Shown here: piece after piece, positions 16,901 through 23,663 of the stretch
Layout of the letters: each line of letters begins with the position of its first letter
How positions within the stretch are numbered: position 1 is the first letter of the stretch
Assembly: GCA_000435495.1 (NCBI GenBank)
Contig: FR884037.1
Span: 1 to 28,684 of the forward strand
Origin: Firmicutes bacterium CAG:552
GTDB taxonomy: Bacteria > Bacillota > Clostridia > Christensenellales > Pumilibacteraceae
Length of the DNA: 28,684 bases
Direction of reading: 5' to 3'
Notes under the pieces: model-generated
What the model saw: only the letters and a program-made list of their open reading frames with translations
Databases searched by the model: none
Told to the model about the DNA's origin: nothing
Program-made: the position numbers and the translations under genes

Positions 16901-17866
16901 TACGTAATAATCTCCCACTACCATCGAGCCGGTAAGAGAAATTCCGTTTTTGATGTCGAGTGCCAAAACCGAGCCTATTACTGCTTCGAGATTTTCGTCT
17001 ACTTCCACATCGGGTCGAGGCTCGATAATGCTGGGCTCCGAACCGAGCGCTTCGTTAAACTTATCGGTATCGGGTATAGCGACTTCTTCGCCCACCTTAG
17101 AAACGGTCACTTCGCAATTTTCGGTACATTGAAGCGAACCGATTACGGGAACGGAAATATTGTATACGCTTACATACGAAAGAGAAACCGGCGTAAAGTC
17201 CTGCTTTACGGTAAGCTGCATCTCGGTTTCCACCGTAAATTGAGGATAACCGTTAAGTCCGCCGAACATCTTCATCTGATATTGCAAAAGCGAATTTGCT
17301 TTTTCTTTGTCGAGCGCAAGGGTGTATACGTAAAGTCCGTCTTTTTGCTCCGCAAGTTTTGCATACAAAATCGTATCTTGATTAAGCACGTGTCCCGTAA
17401 GCAACTTGTCGGGGGTTACGCCGTAAATTTCCTTATACAACGCAACGCTGGTATTTACTATTTCGCCGTCGTCGATTCTGTAAGCAAGCAAATCGCCCTT
17501 TACGAACGCCTCGTGTTTAACGTTTACGATCGAAGACGTCGAAATCGACTGCGAATAATATTCGTCGCCGTGTTTTATCGAGGTAGCGGTAATGTCTTGC
17601 ACATACTCGATAAAACCTTTACTCGCTACCGTCTCGCCCTTCGTTTCGGTTACAAAAGTGTCTGCACCGTAGAGCTTACCCAAAGCCGCAAATACAGCAG
17701 TCTTTGCGTCTGTCTCGGCAGGTGCGGTCTTGATGTTTTCGACAACGGTATCCTTACCCTGAACCACGTTAGGCAACGGCTCGGTCTCCGAGCAGGCAAG
17801 GAAGGAAACAACGGAAAACACCATCACAACCGCAAGTATCGAAAGCAGTAGTTTATTTCTTTTCAT
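13964..17866 (-). CDS. Large repeat-containing lipoprotein, function unknown
   Basis: The protein has 1300 residues. A basic N-terminus and hydrophobic segment (6-22) end at FLAC, giving a likely lipidated Cys25 (-3 is Phe, so the lipobox is slightly non-canonical). Residues 293-487 and 496-686 are two copies of a roughly 195-residue beta-rich repeat. Landmarks recur in the same order: GISLTG / GVSLTG, VPLKISAKADVDDIIN / LPVKVAAKADIDSLIN, LIYSDKKLYANVFG / VVYSDRNFYVNVFG and FAVANEALELPSDL / FAVANEKFELPSDL. A more divergent beta-rich part follows to about 930. The C-terminal third is helical and contains YEALTDSQKALVYNY, the kind of helix seen in surface-protein linker modules. It is monocistronic with a GGAG site 8 nt before the ATG. 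I do not recognise a family; a surface-exposed binding or structural role is inference. Confidence 0.85.
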   Translation of the reverse strand: MKRNKLLLSILAVVMVFSVVSFLACSETEPLPNVVQGKDTVVENIKTAPAETDAKTAVFAALGKLYGADTFVTETKGETVASKGFIEYVQDITATSIKHGDEYYSQSISTSSIVNVKHEAFVKGDLLAYRIDDGEIVNTSVALYKEIYGVTPDKLLTGHVLNQDTILYAKLAEQKDGLYVYTLALDKEKANSLLQYQMKMFGGLNGYPQFTVETEMQLTVKQDFTPVSLSYVSVYNISVPVIGSLQCTENCEVTVSKVGEEVAIPDTDKFNEALGSEPSIIEPRPDVEVDENLEAVIGSVLALDIKNGISLTGSMVVGDYYVPLKISAKADVDDIINNGGDIGASIDVMAQVRINGKELALIYSDKKLYANVFGKKYGLDLKDIGVASGGFAEIEIEDIISVEKDAKKSNVYNVSLSDAVVKELKQFIVAKELISDTDKFEIKTDFYVANGVLGSVSSSIIVGSNTVTATFAVANEALELPSDLNEYALTGINAKALAVYAASNLMGIDFGYGVSLTGKVMVGNVFLPVKVAAKADIDSLINMEKTAFEAIECALTVNIGTQEAVVVYSDRNFYVNVFGLKYKFASDVKDIEIGDLSTEGMFDISYQNNTLSITLTEEYTGIVSQMLQMAGVLGEEESCFVGATVYAPMYRPSFIVAQVKGEETLAEIEFAVANEKFELPSDLGTYKTDIRFGANVKIQLNQDPDSEEFALGVDAQIAVTYDTNVTNPAKALKVEVAITLDENIKSMLGLAGMFGMELPDWIGVASGADTLNIVFENGELYFMAVNYVTETIADGVDAEGNQITKEVQVSRPVFVSKLELPQVDLGEIGDTEIDPSEIMSLLGALFTVNISNDTVEIKLVDDITSLLNMFLSPMLNELIFKNVGAMGVMVMPITGFYRPISYIGMQISLTDGNAALIIRGYDVEMDEVVIEGKEYGETEILRIAFSDADMSDYKYIHNAAKAFEDDVEAAKVREAIEEFEYFFPATEQEFNAKIAEVKAMYEALTDSQKALVYNYEKGSWTKESFDDYYAKLYNTDKKAADKWVEDYKADKDIAGLITRYFGFTDLQREYLDIAYAETMSAFVLKASESQAETVKAWNETAKAIVAPSEDELLAMTMEEAIAYMQKVLALKSQQNKFVAAVDADALAAVELELARASKVVATKLTEQAEEYTQTLLSMQYGCHMGVQEMIDLYNEIYALYDEVYGGLSDEAKAYIAIYNPQIEGTIALNSYYLTAGVGFRQGASMVATAEIAEILNSSATVGLEERIAKLDELIELADVRAISNYEAYLQFKENLNKAAA

Positions 17867-17917
17867 ATTCTTTTCTCCTATATGTATTTTGCCGCAATAT
17901 CAGTTACGGCATTTTAG

Positions 17918-17946
17918 ATTCTACTCTGCTCGCTTTTCTTTGACAA
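17918..17946 (-). promoter_or_regulatory. Predicted promoter of the large lipoprotein gene
   Basis: On the minus strand TTGTCA (17941-17946), a 17-bp spacer and TAGAAT (17918-17923) are a good sigma-A match. They leave a leader of about 45 nt that includes the AGGAG site. Confidence 0.7.
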
Positions 17947-18009
17947 GTAAATTGGCTTAAAATCACTCTCTTCCTGCTTTTTAACTCTCCCTTTAACGGA
18001 TACTACGAC

Positions 18010-18024
18010 TCTCCGAATCGGAGA
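18010..18024. promoter_or_regulatory. Palindrome upstream of the XRE gene (candidate operator)
   Basis: TCTCCG (18010-18015), AAT and CGGAGA (18019-18024) form a perfect short palindrome 14 bp upstream of the -35 box of the XRE-type regulator. It lies between two divergent promoters. Autoregulatory binding is inferred from position only. Confidence 0.4.
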
Positions 18025-18038
18025 ATGCGACGTTTTGC

Positions 18039-18068
18039 TTGACACGATATAGAGTTTTGCGGTAAAAT
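18039..18068 (+). promoter_or_regulatory. Predicted promoter of the XRE regulator
   Basis: A perfect TTGACA (18039-18044), an 18-bp spacer and TAAAAT (18063-18068) end only 6 nt before the ATG at 18075. Transcription would start at the start codon itself, giving a leaderless mRNA; there is no Shine-Dalgarno sequence. Confidence 0.65.
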
Positions 18069-18074
18069 GAATAT

Positions 18075-18713
18075 ATGAACGATAACATCGAACATAACAT
18101 AGCGGTAAACATCAAAGAGCTGCGAACCAATGCCTCGCTGACGCAATCGGAACTCGGAGACAAAATTTCGTACTCAGACAAAACGGTGTCAAAGTGGGAA
18201 AACGGCTCCTCCGTCCCCGACATAAACGCCTTATGCGCATTGGCGGAAGTGTTTGGAATTACGCTGGACGATATCGTAAAAGAGAACGCCGCCATGAAAC
18301 AACAAACTCTTTCCGTCGACGAGCAAAAAAGCGAAAAAGCGAACGATATAGCCATGCTTTGTTTGTCCGTCGTGTCGGTATATATGGTAGCTACGTTCGC
18401 ATACGTTGGCTTACTGATGATAAAAGACTATAATATCTGGCAAATTTTTGTTTGGGCGATTGCCCCGTCCGCTCTTATAGTATATAGATTTAACAAACTC
18501 AATTTCAACGCAAAGTGGGCAAGTACGGTTACGTTATCTGTATTTATGTGGTCGCTTATTACAGCATTATATCTGCAACTACTCTATATAGATAACTTCT
18601 GGCCGATGTTCTTTATCGGCACACCGTTGCAAGCAATGATTGTAATTTCTACTTTATTCCGAAAAAGAAAAGGATTGTTTAGTTACTTCCTTCGCCCAAG
18701 CGGCAAAAATTAA
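18075..18713 (+). CDS. XRE-family regulator with membrane domain
   Basis: The 212-residue protein has an N-terminal XRE/Cro-type helix-turn-helix (about 8-65, with LTQSELGDKISYSDKTVSKWE as recognition region and the usual PDINALCALAEVFGITLDDI extension). A charged linker (75-92) leads to four hydrophobic segments near 93-117, 122-138, 150-174 and 178-194. Membrane-tethered XRE regulators of this layout are common in Bacillota and often control neighbouring envelope genes, but the signal sensed is unknown. The gene is divergent from the large lipoprotein gene. The start is fixed by the promoter, which ends 6 nt away. Confidence 0.88.
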   Translation: MNDNIEHNIAVNIKELRTNASLTQSELGDKISYSDKTVSKWENGSSVPDINALCALAEVFGITLDDIVKENAAMKQQTLSVDEQKSEKANDIAMLCLSVVSVYMVATFAYVGLLMIKDYNIWQIFVWAIAPSALIVYRFNKLNFNAKWASTVTLSVFMWSLITALYLQLLYIDNFWPMFFIGTPLQAMIVISTLFRKRKGLFSYFLRPSGKN

Positions 18714-18742
18714 CAATACCGTATCTGAAACGCAAATGGAAA

Positions 18743-18774
18743 CAAAACGACCTCGCACATAATTGCGAGGTCGT
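18743..18774. terminator. Shared terminator between convergent genes
   Basis: ACGACCTCGCA (18747-18757) pairs perfectly with TGCGAGGTCGT (18764-18774) around a 6-nt loop. On the minus strand it is followed by TTTTGTTT, a good terminator for the lipoprotein gene at 18834. On the plus strand the T-rich tail is weaker. Confidence 0.8.
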
Positions 18775-18833
18775 CTCCGTTTGTTGGTTATTAAGTAAAA
18801 ATACAAACATTTTTGTATTTATGAGGCACACGA

Positions 18834-19808
18834 TTAAATATTTTCGCTTACGGAAATCTCCTCGACATAACCGTTGTTATAAACAAACCTATAACCGTTT
18901 TCCGTCCTGTTAACTTTGATTTTACATTTGAGGTTAGCTTTTTTGTACTCTATACGCATCTCACCGTCGTTTTCTTGCTTAAGTTTATATTCGGTCTTGC
19001 CGTCCGAACCGCCGACTTCAAATTTGAATTTACACTCGGTCTTACCTCTTTCGTTTTCAAATTCGACTTCGTATTTTTGCATAAGAGAACCGTTTTCGTA
19101 GATTTTGTACTCGTACGATACTTCGGATTCATCTCTTTCCGCCTCGTTTTCGTACTTGATTACGATGTAGTTTCCGGTATTGATTCTGCTTCGTGTGATA
19201 ACGGTAAGTTCAACGCTCTTTTCGTCGTCTTCGGTTTCAGTCTCGTGTTTTCCCTCTATGTCGTATGTGTTACCGTTAAATATCATAACGCCCTTTATAT
19301 CCGACTTTATCTCTATCTCCTTACCGTCATCGTCGATTTCCACTTCTTCACGCTTATTAATCTCGTTGTAATACATCGTAATGTTGTGATTCATCGGAGC
19401 GGTAACGGTCATAACGTATTCGTAGCTTCCGTATTCGCCTTCCTTGTCTGTATTAAGTTCTATTTTTTGCTCGATCTTGCCGTCGCTGACAGCCGACTCA
19501 AACATCACAAGACTGTTCTTTATGCCTTCTACAACTTCGTCGCTCATCTCTGCGGGGCGAACGGTTGCGCCTTCGCTGAGCTTGTCCGTTTTAGGCGGCT
19601 GCGCTTCGTTGCGACGCTCGTCGCTTTTTTCGTTTTCGTCCATAACTCCCAACATACCGACTCCGCTTAGCATAGATACTGCGTAAACCGAATTTTCATC
19701 GCCTGCAGTTATGACGTTGCTTCCTCCGAACAAATCGCATCCTACCGCTGCGAATGCCGTAGTGGCAAGTATCGCAAAACAACAAATTACAGTTAAAATT
19801 TTCTTCAT
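18834..19808 (-). CDS. Charged lipoprotein, likely member of the sigma regulon
   Basis: The 324-residue protein has a lipoprotein signal peptide (3-23) ending in AAVGC, giving Cys24. The mature part is very rich in Lys and Glu. From about 110 to 315 it consists of alternating short polar and hydrophobic strands (for example YGSYEYVMTVTAP, KTECKFKFEVGG and GYRFVYNNGYVEEI), suggesting a long beta-sheet structure. I recognise no family. The start is preceded by AGGAG with 7-nt spacing. It lies downstream of the anti-sigma gene but has its own copy of the promoter element found before the sigma gene, 63 bp from its start codon. It is therefore probably a direct target of that sigma factor. A structural, sensing or feedback role at the membrane surface is inference. 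Confidence 0.8.
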   Translation of the reverse strand: MKKILTVICCFAILATTAFAAVGCDLFGGSNVITAGDENSVYAVSMLSGVGMLGVMDENEKSDERRNEAQPPKTDKLSEGATVRPAEMSDEVVEGIKNSLVMFESAVSDGKIEQKIELNTDKEGEYGSYEYVMTVTAPMNHNITMYYNEINKREEVEIDDDGKEIEIKSDIKGVMIFNGNTYDIEGKHETETEDDEKSVELTVITRSRINTGNYIVIKYENEAERDESEVSYEYKIYENGSLMQKYEVEFENERGKTECKFKFEVGGSDGKTEYKLKQENDGEMRIEYKKANLKCKIKVNRTENGYRFVYNNGYVEEISVSENI

Positions 19809-19871
19809 ATAAAAACTCCTTTTAGATTTTTAGGCCGATCTTTTCCCGCACAGCCTTAAGCGGTTTCGCTT

Positions 19872-19907
19872 TATATACGAATGAGCGCATTACAAAATCC
19901 AACTTTT
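19872..19907 (-). promoter_or_regulatory. Sigma-regulon promoter element, copy 2 (lipoprotein gene)
   Basis: Read on the minus strand the element has AAAAGTTGGATTTT at its 5' end and TTCGTATATA at its 3' end. GGATTT and CGTATA are separated by 15 bp. It matches the element before the sigma gene at 30 of 36 positions without gaps. The leader to the ATG at 19808 is about 60 nt and carries an AGGAG ribosome binding site. Confidence 0.7.
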
Positions 19908-19928
19908 TAAAAAAATATTTGAATTTTT

Positions 19929-20918
19929 TTAATGCTTTATCAGTTCCTCTTTTGCAAGGTCGATAAGTTCTTCGAAAATTTCCGCATAATCCCCTTCTTC
20001 GCCTGCCTTGTTTATTTCTTCCAGTCCTTCCGCCAGTTCCTCTTTGTTATCCCTGAGTTCTTCGCAAAACTCGTATATGTCTTCGTATCTTGCCGACGCT
20101 ATCTTAAATTCCAATTTAAGTTTATACTTTTTTACAAACGCCGCTATCGCATCGGCAGCAGGCGTTTCGGCAAAACCGATTATTTTCTCCTCTTCGTCTT
20201 TTTCGTACTCTTTTAAAATTTCCAACAAATTGTCGATTTCTTCCATCTTCTGCCTTACCAAGACAATCAGCTCTTCTCGCAGTTTAAGTATTGCTTGTTT
20301 TTCATACTCGCCTATTTTTTTGTCCTCGTAATAGTCCTCTAATTCGTCCAGCTGCTTTTTATCGAGGAAATTAATTTTTATACCTTCGCCGTCGAATATT
20401 CGTTGAATAATTTCGGTAACTTCGCTTTGCTTCTTTTTATTGACGTTACCTTTATCGTCAACCGTAGTTATTCGGATTTCTTTACTTCCGAGTAATCCTG
20501 CGTCCCGAATAGAGCAAAGCACTTTTTCGGTCGCAATGCCGACGTTTTCGCCCACAAAATTGCTTTTGCACAAAAGTATTACGCCGTCCTCGTTAAGCCC
20601 GGTCTGCGCCGTTATCAGGTCGTCCGCTCCAACCGAAAACTTTATGCTGGGATTTACGTCCAGAATGAGCGAGTAGCCTACGGAAGTCGCAGGATGTTCC
20701 TTAGGCACTAACGCAATTACGGCAATCAGACAACATACGGCAGCCACCGCCGCACATATTCTCGAAAACTTTTTTTTACGCACGCCCCCGGAAACGGTAT
20801 GCGCTGTCTTTTGTCCGCTCTCCTTTATATTCTCCCAATCGGCTTTTTCGGAAATTTTTGCCGAAAGGTCGGGCACAGACTTGTTTAGTTGTTCTTCTAT
20901 CACCCTCTTAATCTTCAT
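19929..20918 (-). CDS. RsgI-like transmembrane anti-sigma factor
   Basis: The 329-residue protein has a cytoplasmic N-terminus (1-50, lacking a zinc-finger anti-sigma motif), one membrane segment (52-72) and an extracellular region. Directly after the membrane, SLILDVNPSIKFSVG (83-97), then LITAQTGLNEDGVILL (101-116), matches the juxtamembrane domain of RsgI anti-sigma factors. It includes the Asn89-Pro90 bond that is autocleaved in RsgI proteins. A charged, largely helical, coiled-coil-like C-terminus (about 185-329) replaces the carbohydrate-binding modules of cellulosomal RsgI. The start overlaps the sigma gene by 11 bp, so the pair is translationally coupled. It most likely holds the sigma factor at the membrane until an envelope signal triggers proteolysis. 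Confidence 0.85.
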   Translation of the reverse strand: MKIKRVIEEQLNKSVPDLSAKISEKADWENIKESGQKTAHTVSGGVRKKKFSRICAAVAAVCCLIAVIALVPKEHPATSVGYSLILDVNPSIKFSVGADDLITAQTGLNEDGVILLCKSNFVGENVGIATEKVLCSIRDAGLLGSKEIRITTVDDKGNVNKKKQSEVTEIIQRIFDGEGIKINFLDKKQLDELEDYYEDKKIGEYEKQAILKLREELIVLVRQKMEEIDNLLEILKEYEKDEEEKIIGFAETPAADAIAAFVKKYKLKLEFKIASARYEDIYEFCEELRDNKEELAEGLEEINKAGEEGDYAEIFEELIDLAKEELIKH

Positions 20919-21438
20919 TTTGCATCTCCTTGAATATTGCCTTAGCTCTGGTTAACAATCTGTGATATCGCCAATTGACCGTAGCTAACGGCTTGTTCAT
21001 GATTTTAGCCACCTCTTTTTGCTTATAACCGTACACTATAATCAGCTCGAACAGTGTAAAATCTTCTTCGCAGAAAAGTTTTTTACACCTGTCAAGCAAC
21101 GGATACCCTTCGTCATAATTATCGGAAACAAACAATTCCGACGTTTGCGTATGGTCGAAAACATCTGTCCTTCCGCTTTTTCTTAAGTAATCAACCGCCT
21201 TGCTTTTAACTATTCCGAGCAAATAAGAAACGGGATTGTATGACGGATCTACCTTGTGAATGTTTGCTAAAAAACTTAAATACGCCTCTTGCATCACGTC
21301 TTCGGCTTCGGATGCGCCGCAATATTTTTTTGCAAGGTAAAATGCTGCGGCAGAAGTCTGTGCATAAAACTCGTCAAAATATTCTTTTTGCCCCTCTTTT
21401 AATTTAAAGACCAAAGAAGTTACCTTAGCTCTGTCCAT
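20908..21438 (-). CDS. ECF-like RNA polymerase sigma factor
   Basis: This 176-residue sigma-70 family protein contains only regions 2 and 4. Region 2 covers about 30-86, with AEDVMQEAYLSFLANI and VSYLLGIVKSKAVDYLRK for core binding and -10 recognition. Region 4 covers about 126-170, with LIIVYGYKQKEVAKIMNKP and TVNWRYHRLLTRAK forming the helix-turn-helix for the -35. It is too short for SigI (about 240 residues), though its partner is RsgI-like. The region 4 sequence is the usual ECF type. The gene is preceded by its own promoter element, so positive autoregulation is likely. A weak AGGGTG site stands 6 nt before the ATG. Confidence 0.92.
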   Translation of the reverse strand: MDRAKVTSLVFKLKEGQKEYFDEFYAQTSAAAFYLAKKYCGASEAEDVMQEAYLSFLANIHKVDPSYNPVSYLLGIVKSKAVDYLRKSGRTDVFDHTQTSELFVSDNYDEGYPLLDRCKKLFCEEDFTLFELIIVYGYKQKEVAKIMNKPLATVNWRYHRLLTRAKAIFKEMQNED

Positions 21439-21448
21439 GTTTACACCC

Positions 21449-21484
21449 TATATACGAAAAAGCGCATCTAAAAATCCGACTTTT
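21449..21484 (-). promoter_or_regulatory. Sigma-regulon promoter element, copy 1 (sigma operon)
   Basis: On the minus strand AAAAGTCGGATTTT leads through a conserved ATGCGCT to TTCGTATATA. GGATTT and CGTATA are 15 bp apart, close to the spacing of ECF promoters but with sequences unlike GGAAC/CGTC. The -10-like box ends 12 bp before the sigma start codon, so the leader is extremely short. Confidence 0.7.
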
Positions 21485-21504
21485 CCCCCGATTTTTTTAA
21501 TATT

Positions 21505-21557
21505 TTTTTAGCATATCAATCGTAAATTAAACATCGTTTATATTGTTATGCTAAAAA
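21505..21557. repeat. 11-bp inverted repeat in the sigma/pit intergenic region
   Basis: TTTTTAGCATA (21505-21515) and TATGCTAAAAA (21547-21557) are perfect inverted copies 31 bp apart. They lie between the divergent sigma operon and the phosphate transporter gene. They could be paired operator half-sites or the stem of a leader RNA. Confidence 0.6.
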
Positions 21558-21615
21558 TCTCGTTTCCCTCGTAAAATATATTGTCCTGTTTTACGAATCA
21601 TAAAGGAGAACCTCC

Positions 21616-22602
21616 ATGCTCAACGCTTTTCGCACGACGATTCCGTCAGCGATTCTCGTTTCGATTGCCGTATTCGTCAACGGTTGCACGGACGCCCCGA
21701 ATTCGGTTGCAACCGTAATCGCAACCAAAGCTCTTTCTCGAAAAAAAGCTTTGATTTTGTCGGGTATTTTCAACTTTCTCGGAGTTGTGATAACCTCGGT
21801 TTGCTTCCCGTTCGTTGCAAATACGATATATCGAATGGTAAATTTCCATTCTCAAGGTTCCGTAACATATGCAGTAACGGCATGCATGTTTTCGGTTGCT
21901 CTTTACGCCTTAGTCGCCATGAAATTCGGAATACCCACCAGCGAAAGTCACGCTATGGTAGCTGCCCTTGCAGGGGCTGGCGTCGTAATGCAAGGTTCTT
22001 TGTTCGCAGTAAACGGAATTGCATTGCTCAAAACTGTTTGCGGACTCGCCGTATCCGTAATATCAGCGGCAGTCATCGGTTTTTTTATAGCAAAATACTT
22101 GAAAAAATATTCGTCGAAAAAACCCGACTTGCTGTTTGACCGCACTCAAATCGCAGTAACTTGCGCTTCGTCGTTTATGCACGGAGCTCAGGACGGTCAA
22201 AAATTTTTAGGACTTTTTATGCTCGTTTTAATGCAAAACGACAATGCGCCTTCGCTGCAGCTGATAATTTTTGTTGCGGTTATTATGGCAACAGGTACGA
22301 GATTTGGCGGTAAAAAAATAATCGAATCAGTTGGTTTTTCCTTAGCGCCGCTGCAAAAGTATCAAGGATTATCGGCAGACTTGGCTTCATCCATAGCTCT
22401 GCTCGGCTGCTCCTTTTTAGGCATGCCGTCGTCAACCACGCACACCGTTTCCTCTGCGATAGTAGGTTGCGCTTTTGCGGAAAATTATAAAAAAATCAAT
22501 GTCCGTCTCTTAAAAAACTTACTTTTTGTATGGCTGATTACCTTTCCCGCATGTTTTGCGTTGAGCGCCTTTTTTGCTACCGTTATTAAACTCATTTTAT
22601 AA
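21616..22602 (+). CDS. PiT-family inorganic phosphate transporter
   Basis: The 328-residue, highly hydrophobic protein carries both inverted copies of the PiT signature: FVNGCTDAPNSVAT (20-33) in the first half and SFMHGAQDGQKFLG (186-199) in the second. These correspond to NGFHDxAN and SHGxNDxQK of bacterial PitA. Each half also has a GIPTSESHA or GMPSSTTHT loop. About ten membrane helices are predicted. PiT proteins take up divalent metal-phosphate complexes by proton or sodium symport. The ATG at 21616 is preceded by AAGGAG with 8-nt spacing. No phoU-like partner gene is adjacent. Confidence 0.93.
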   Translation: MLNAFRTTIPSAILVSIAVFVNGCTDAPNSVATVIATKALSRKKALILSGIFNFLGVVITSVCFPFVANTIYRMVNFHSQGSVTYAVTACMFSVALYALVAMKFGIPTSESHAMVAALAGAGVVMQGSLFAVNGIALLKTVCGLAVSVISAAVIGFFIAKYLKKYSSKKPDLLFDRTQIAVTCASSFMHGAQDGQKFLGLFMLVLMQNDNAPSLQLIIFVAVIMATGTRFGGKKIIESVGFSLAPLQKYQGLSADLASSIALLGCSFLGMPSSTTHTVSSAIVGCAFAENYKKINVRLLKNLLFVWLITFPACFALSAFFATVIKLIL

Positions 22603-22682
22603 CGACATTGCTCGGTTCTGTAATCGTTTTAATATCAACTATGGCACCCGGTTCACTGCATTTTATCGCCTGCGTTTTGTAT

Positions 22683-23408
22683 TTACGAATCGGACTTAAG
22701 AAGTTTATATTTTTTTAGATTCTTACGACGGCTTCGGTGATCCGGCATTACGGAATCAAGTACGGCATAAAATCGAGGCGAATGATCCGGGCTTATCAAA
22801 TGCGCAAACTCGTGTGCAATAACGTACTCTATACACTCCGACGGCGCTATTGCCAATCCGTATGCTATCGTTATAACGCAGTCGGACTTTTTGCAACTTC
22901 CCCACCTCGAAGTCATTTCTCTGAATTTTATAGTGGGGAATTTTTCTATTCTGTCGCCAAAAGTTGCATACGTACGCTCGCAAAACTTTAAAACAACGTT
23001 TTTAAAATTTTCTTTTATCTTTTCGGTATATACCTTTTTTATGGACTTCAAATCATTTTCGTCTTTGCAAAAAACCGTCATCGACTCGTTGTCCAATGAA
23101 ATACCGTTGCTACTCTTTACAACATGCACTTGTTTGACTTTCCCGTATACGCATACGGATTTTTGTTGCTCGGACAATATCCACAAAGGTGGTATATTAC
23201 TCTGCGAATCCAACGCTTTGCGAATATTTGGCCACCTGTTCATCAAAGCTTTTTCGACATAACAAATAGGGACGGATGCAGGTGCCGACACCAGCACTTT
23301 ACCGCCCCCTTTTACGCTGAAATAAATGTTCCTTATACGCTTACGAATAAGCTCGTATTCTATCTCCGAGCCCTCGATAATCAAGCGTCTGACTGCACCT
23401 TTTGACAT
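22683..23408 (-). CDS. YgjP-like zinc metallopeptidase-domain protein
   Basis: The 241-residue protein belongs to the YgjP/DUF45 (PF01863) family. It has the gluzincin-like motif HEFAH (199-203) with a third ligand candidate His209 (ISPDHSPRF), the family motif MTSRWGSC (165-172) and the C-terminal basic tail MPDHRSRRKNLKKY. The N-terminal half (1-110) is the family's beta-rich domain. No physiological substrate is established that I can cite. It begins 3 bp after the DUF1292 gene and is the last gene of the aspS operon. No terminator is evident downstream. Confidence 0.9.
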   Translation of the reverse strand: MSKGAVRRLIIEGSEIEYELIRKRIRNIYFSVKGGGKVLVSAPASVPICYVEKALMNRWPNIRKALDSQSNIPPLWILSEQQKSVCVYGKVKQVHVVKSSNGISLDNESMTVFCKDENDLKSIKKVYTEKIKENFKNVVLKFCERTYATFGDRIEKFPTIKFREMTSRWGSCKKSDCVITIAYGLAIAPSECIEYVIAHEFAHLISPDHSPRFYAVLDSVMPDHRSRRKNLKKYKLLKSDS

Positions 23409-23411
23409 ATA

Positions 23412-23663
23412 TCAATCTTCATCGAACATTGCGTCGTACGAAGCGAACACACAATCTATGGTTTCGTCGTCTGTTACAAGCTCGTATTCGTCACCGTCAT
23501 CGTTTTCGATAATTCTAAAGACGAGTGCCTCGTCCTCGGCTACGCCGTCGAGCGGCTTGACCGGCTGCATAAGAGCGTAGAAATCTTCGCCGAGCGCTAT
23601 CTCGGTAACTATATTAAACTGGATATCTTCGCCGTCGTCGGTAGTAAGAGTAACCGTTTCCAT
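23412..23663 (-). CDS. DUF1292 family protein
   Basis: This small (83-residue), very acidic protein matches the DUF1292/YrzB family: ETVTLTTDDGEDIQFNIV at the start, then the YALMQPV strand and the ALVFRIIENDDGDEYELV segment (46-63). The molecular function of the family is unknown; in Bacillota it often accompanies yrzL/yrrK-type RNA-related genes. Here its ATG shares one base with the aspS stop codon (TAATG), indicating coupling to AspRS synthesis. Confidence 0.88.
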   Translation of the reverse strand: METVTLTTDDGEDIQFNIVTEIALGEDFYALMQPVKPLDGVAEDEALVFRIIENDDGDEYELVTDDETIDCVFASYDAMFDED

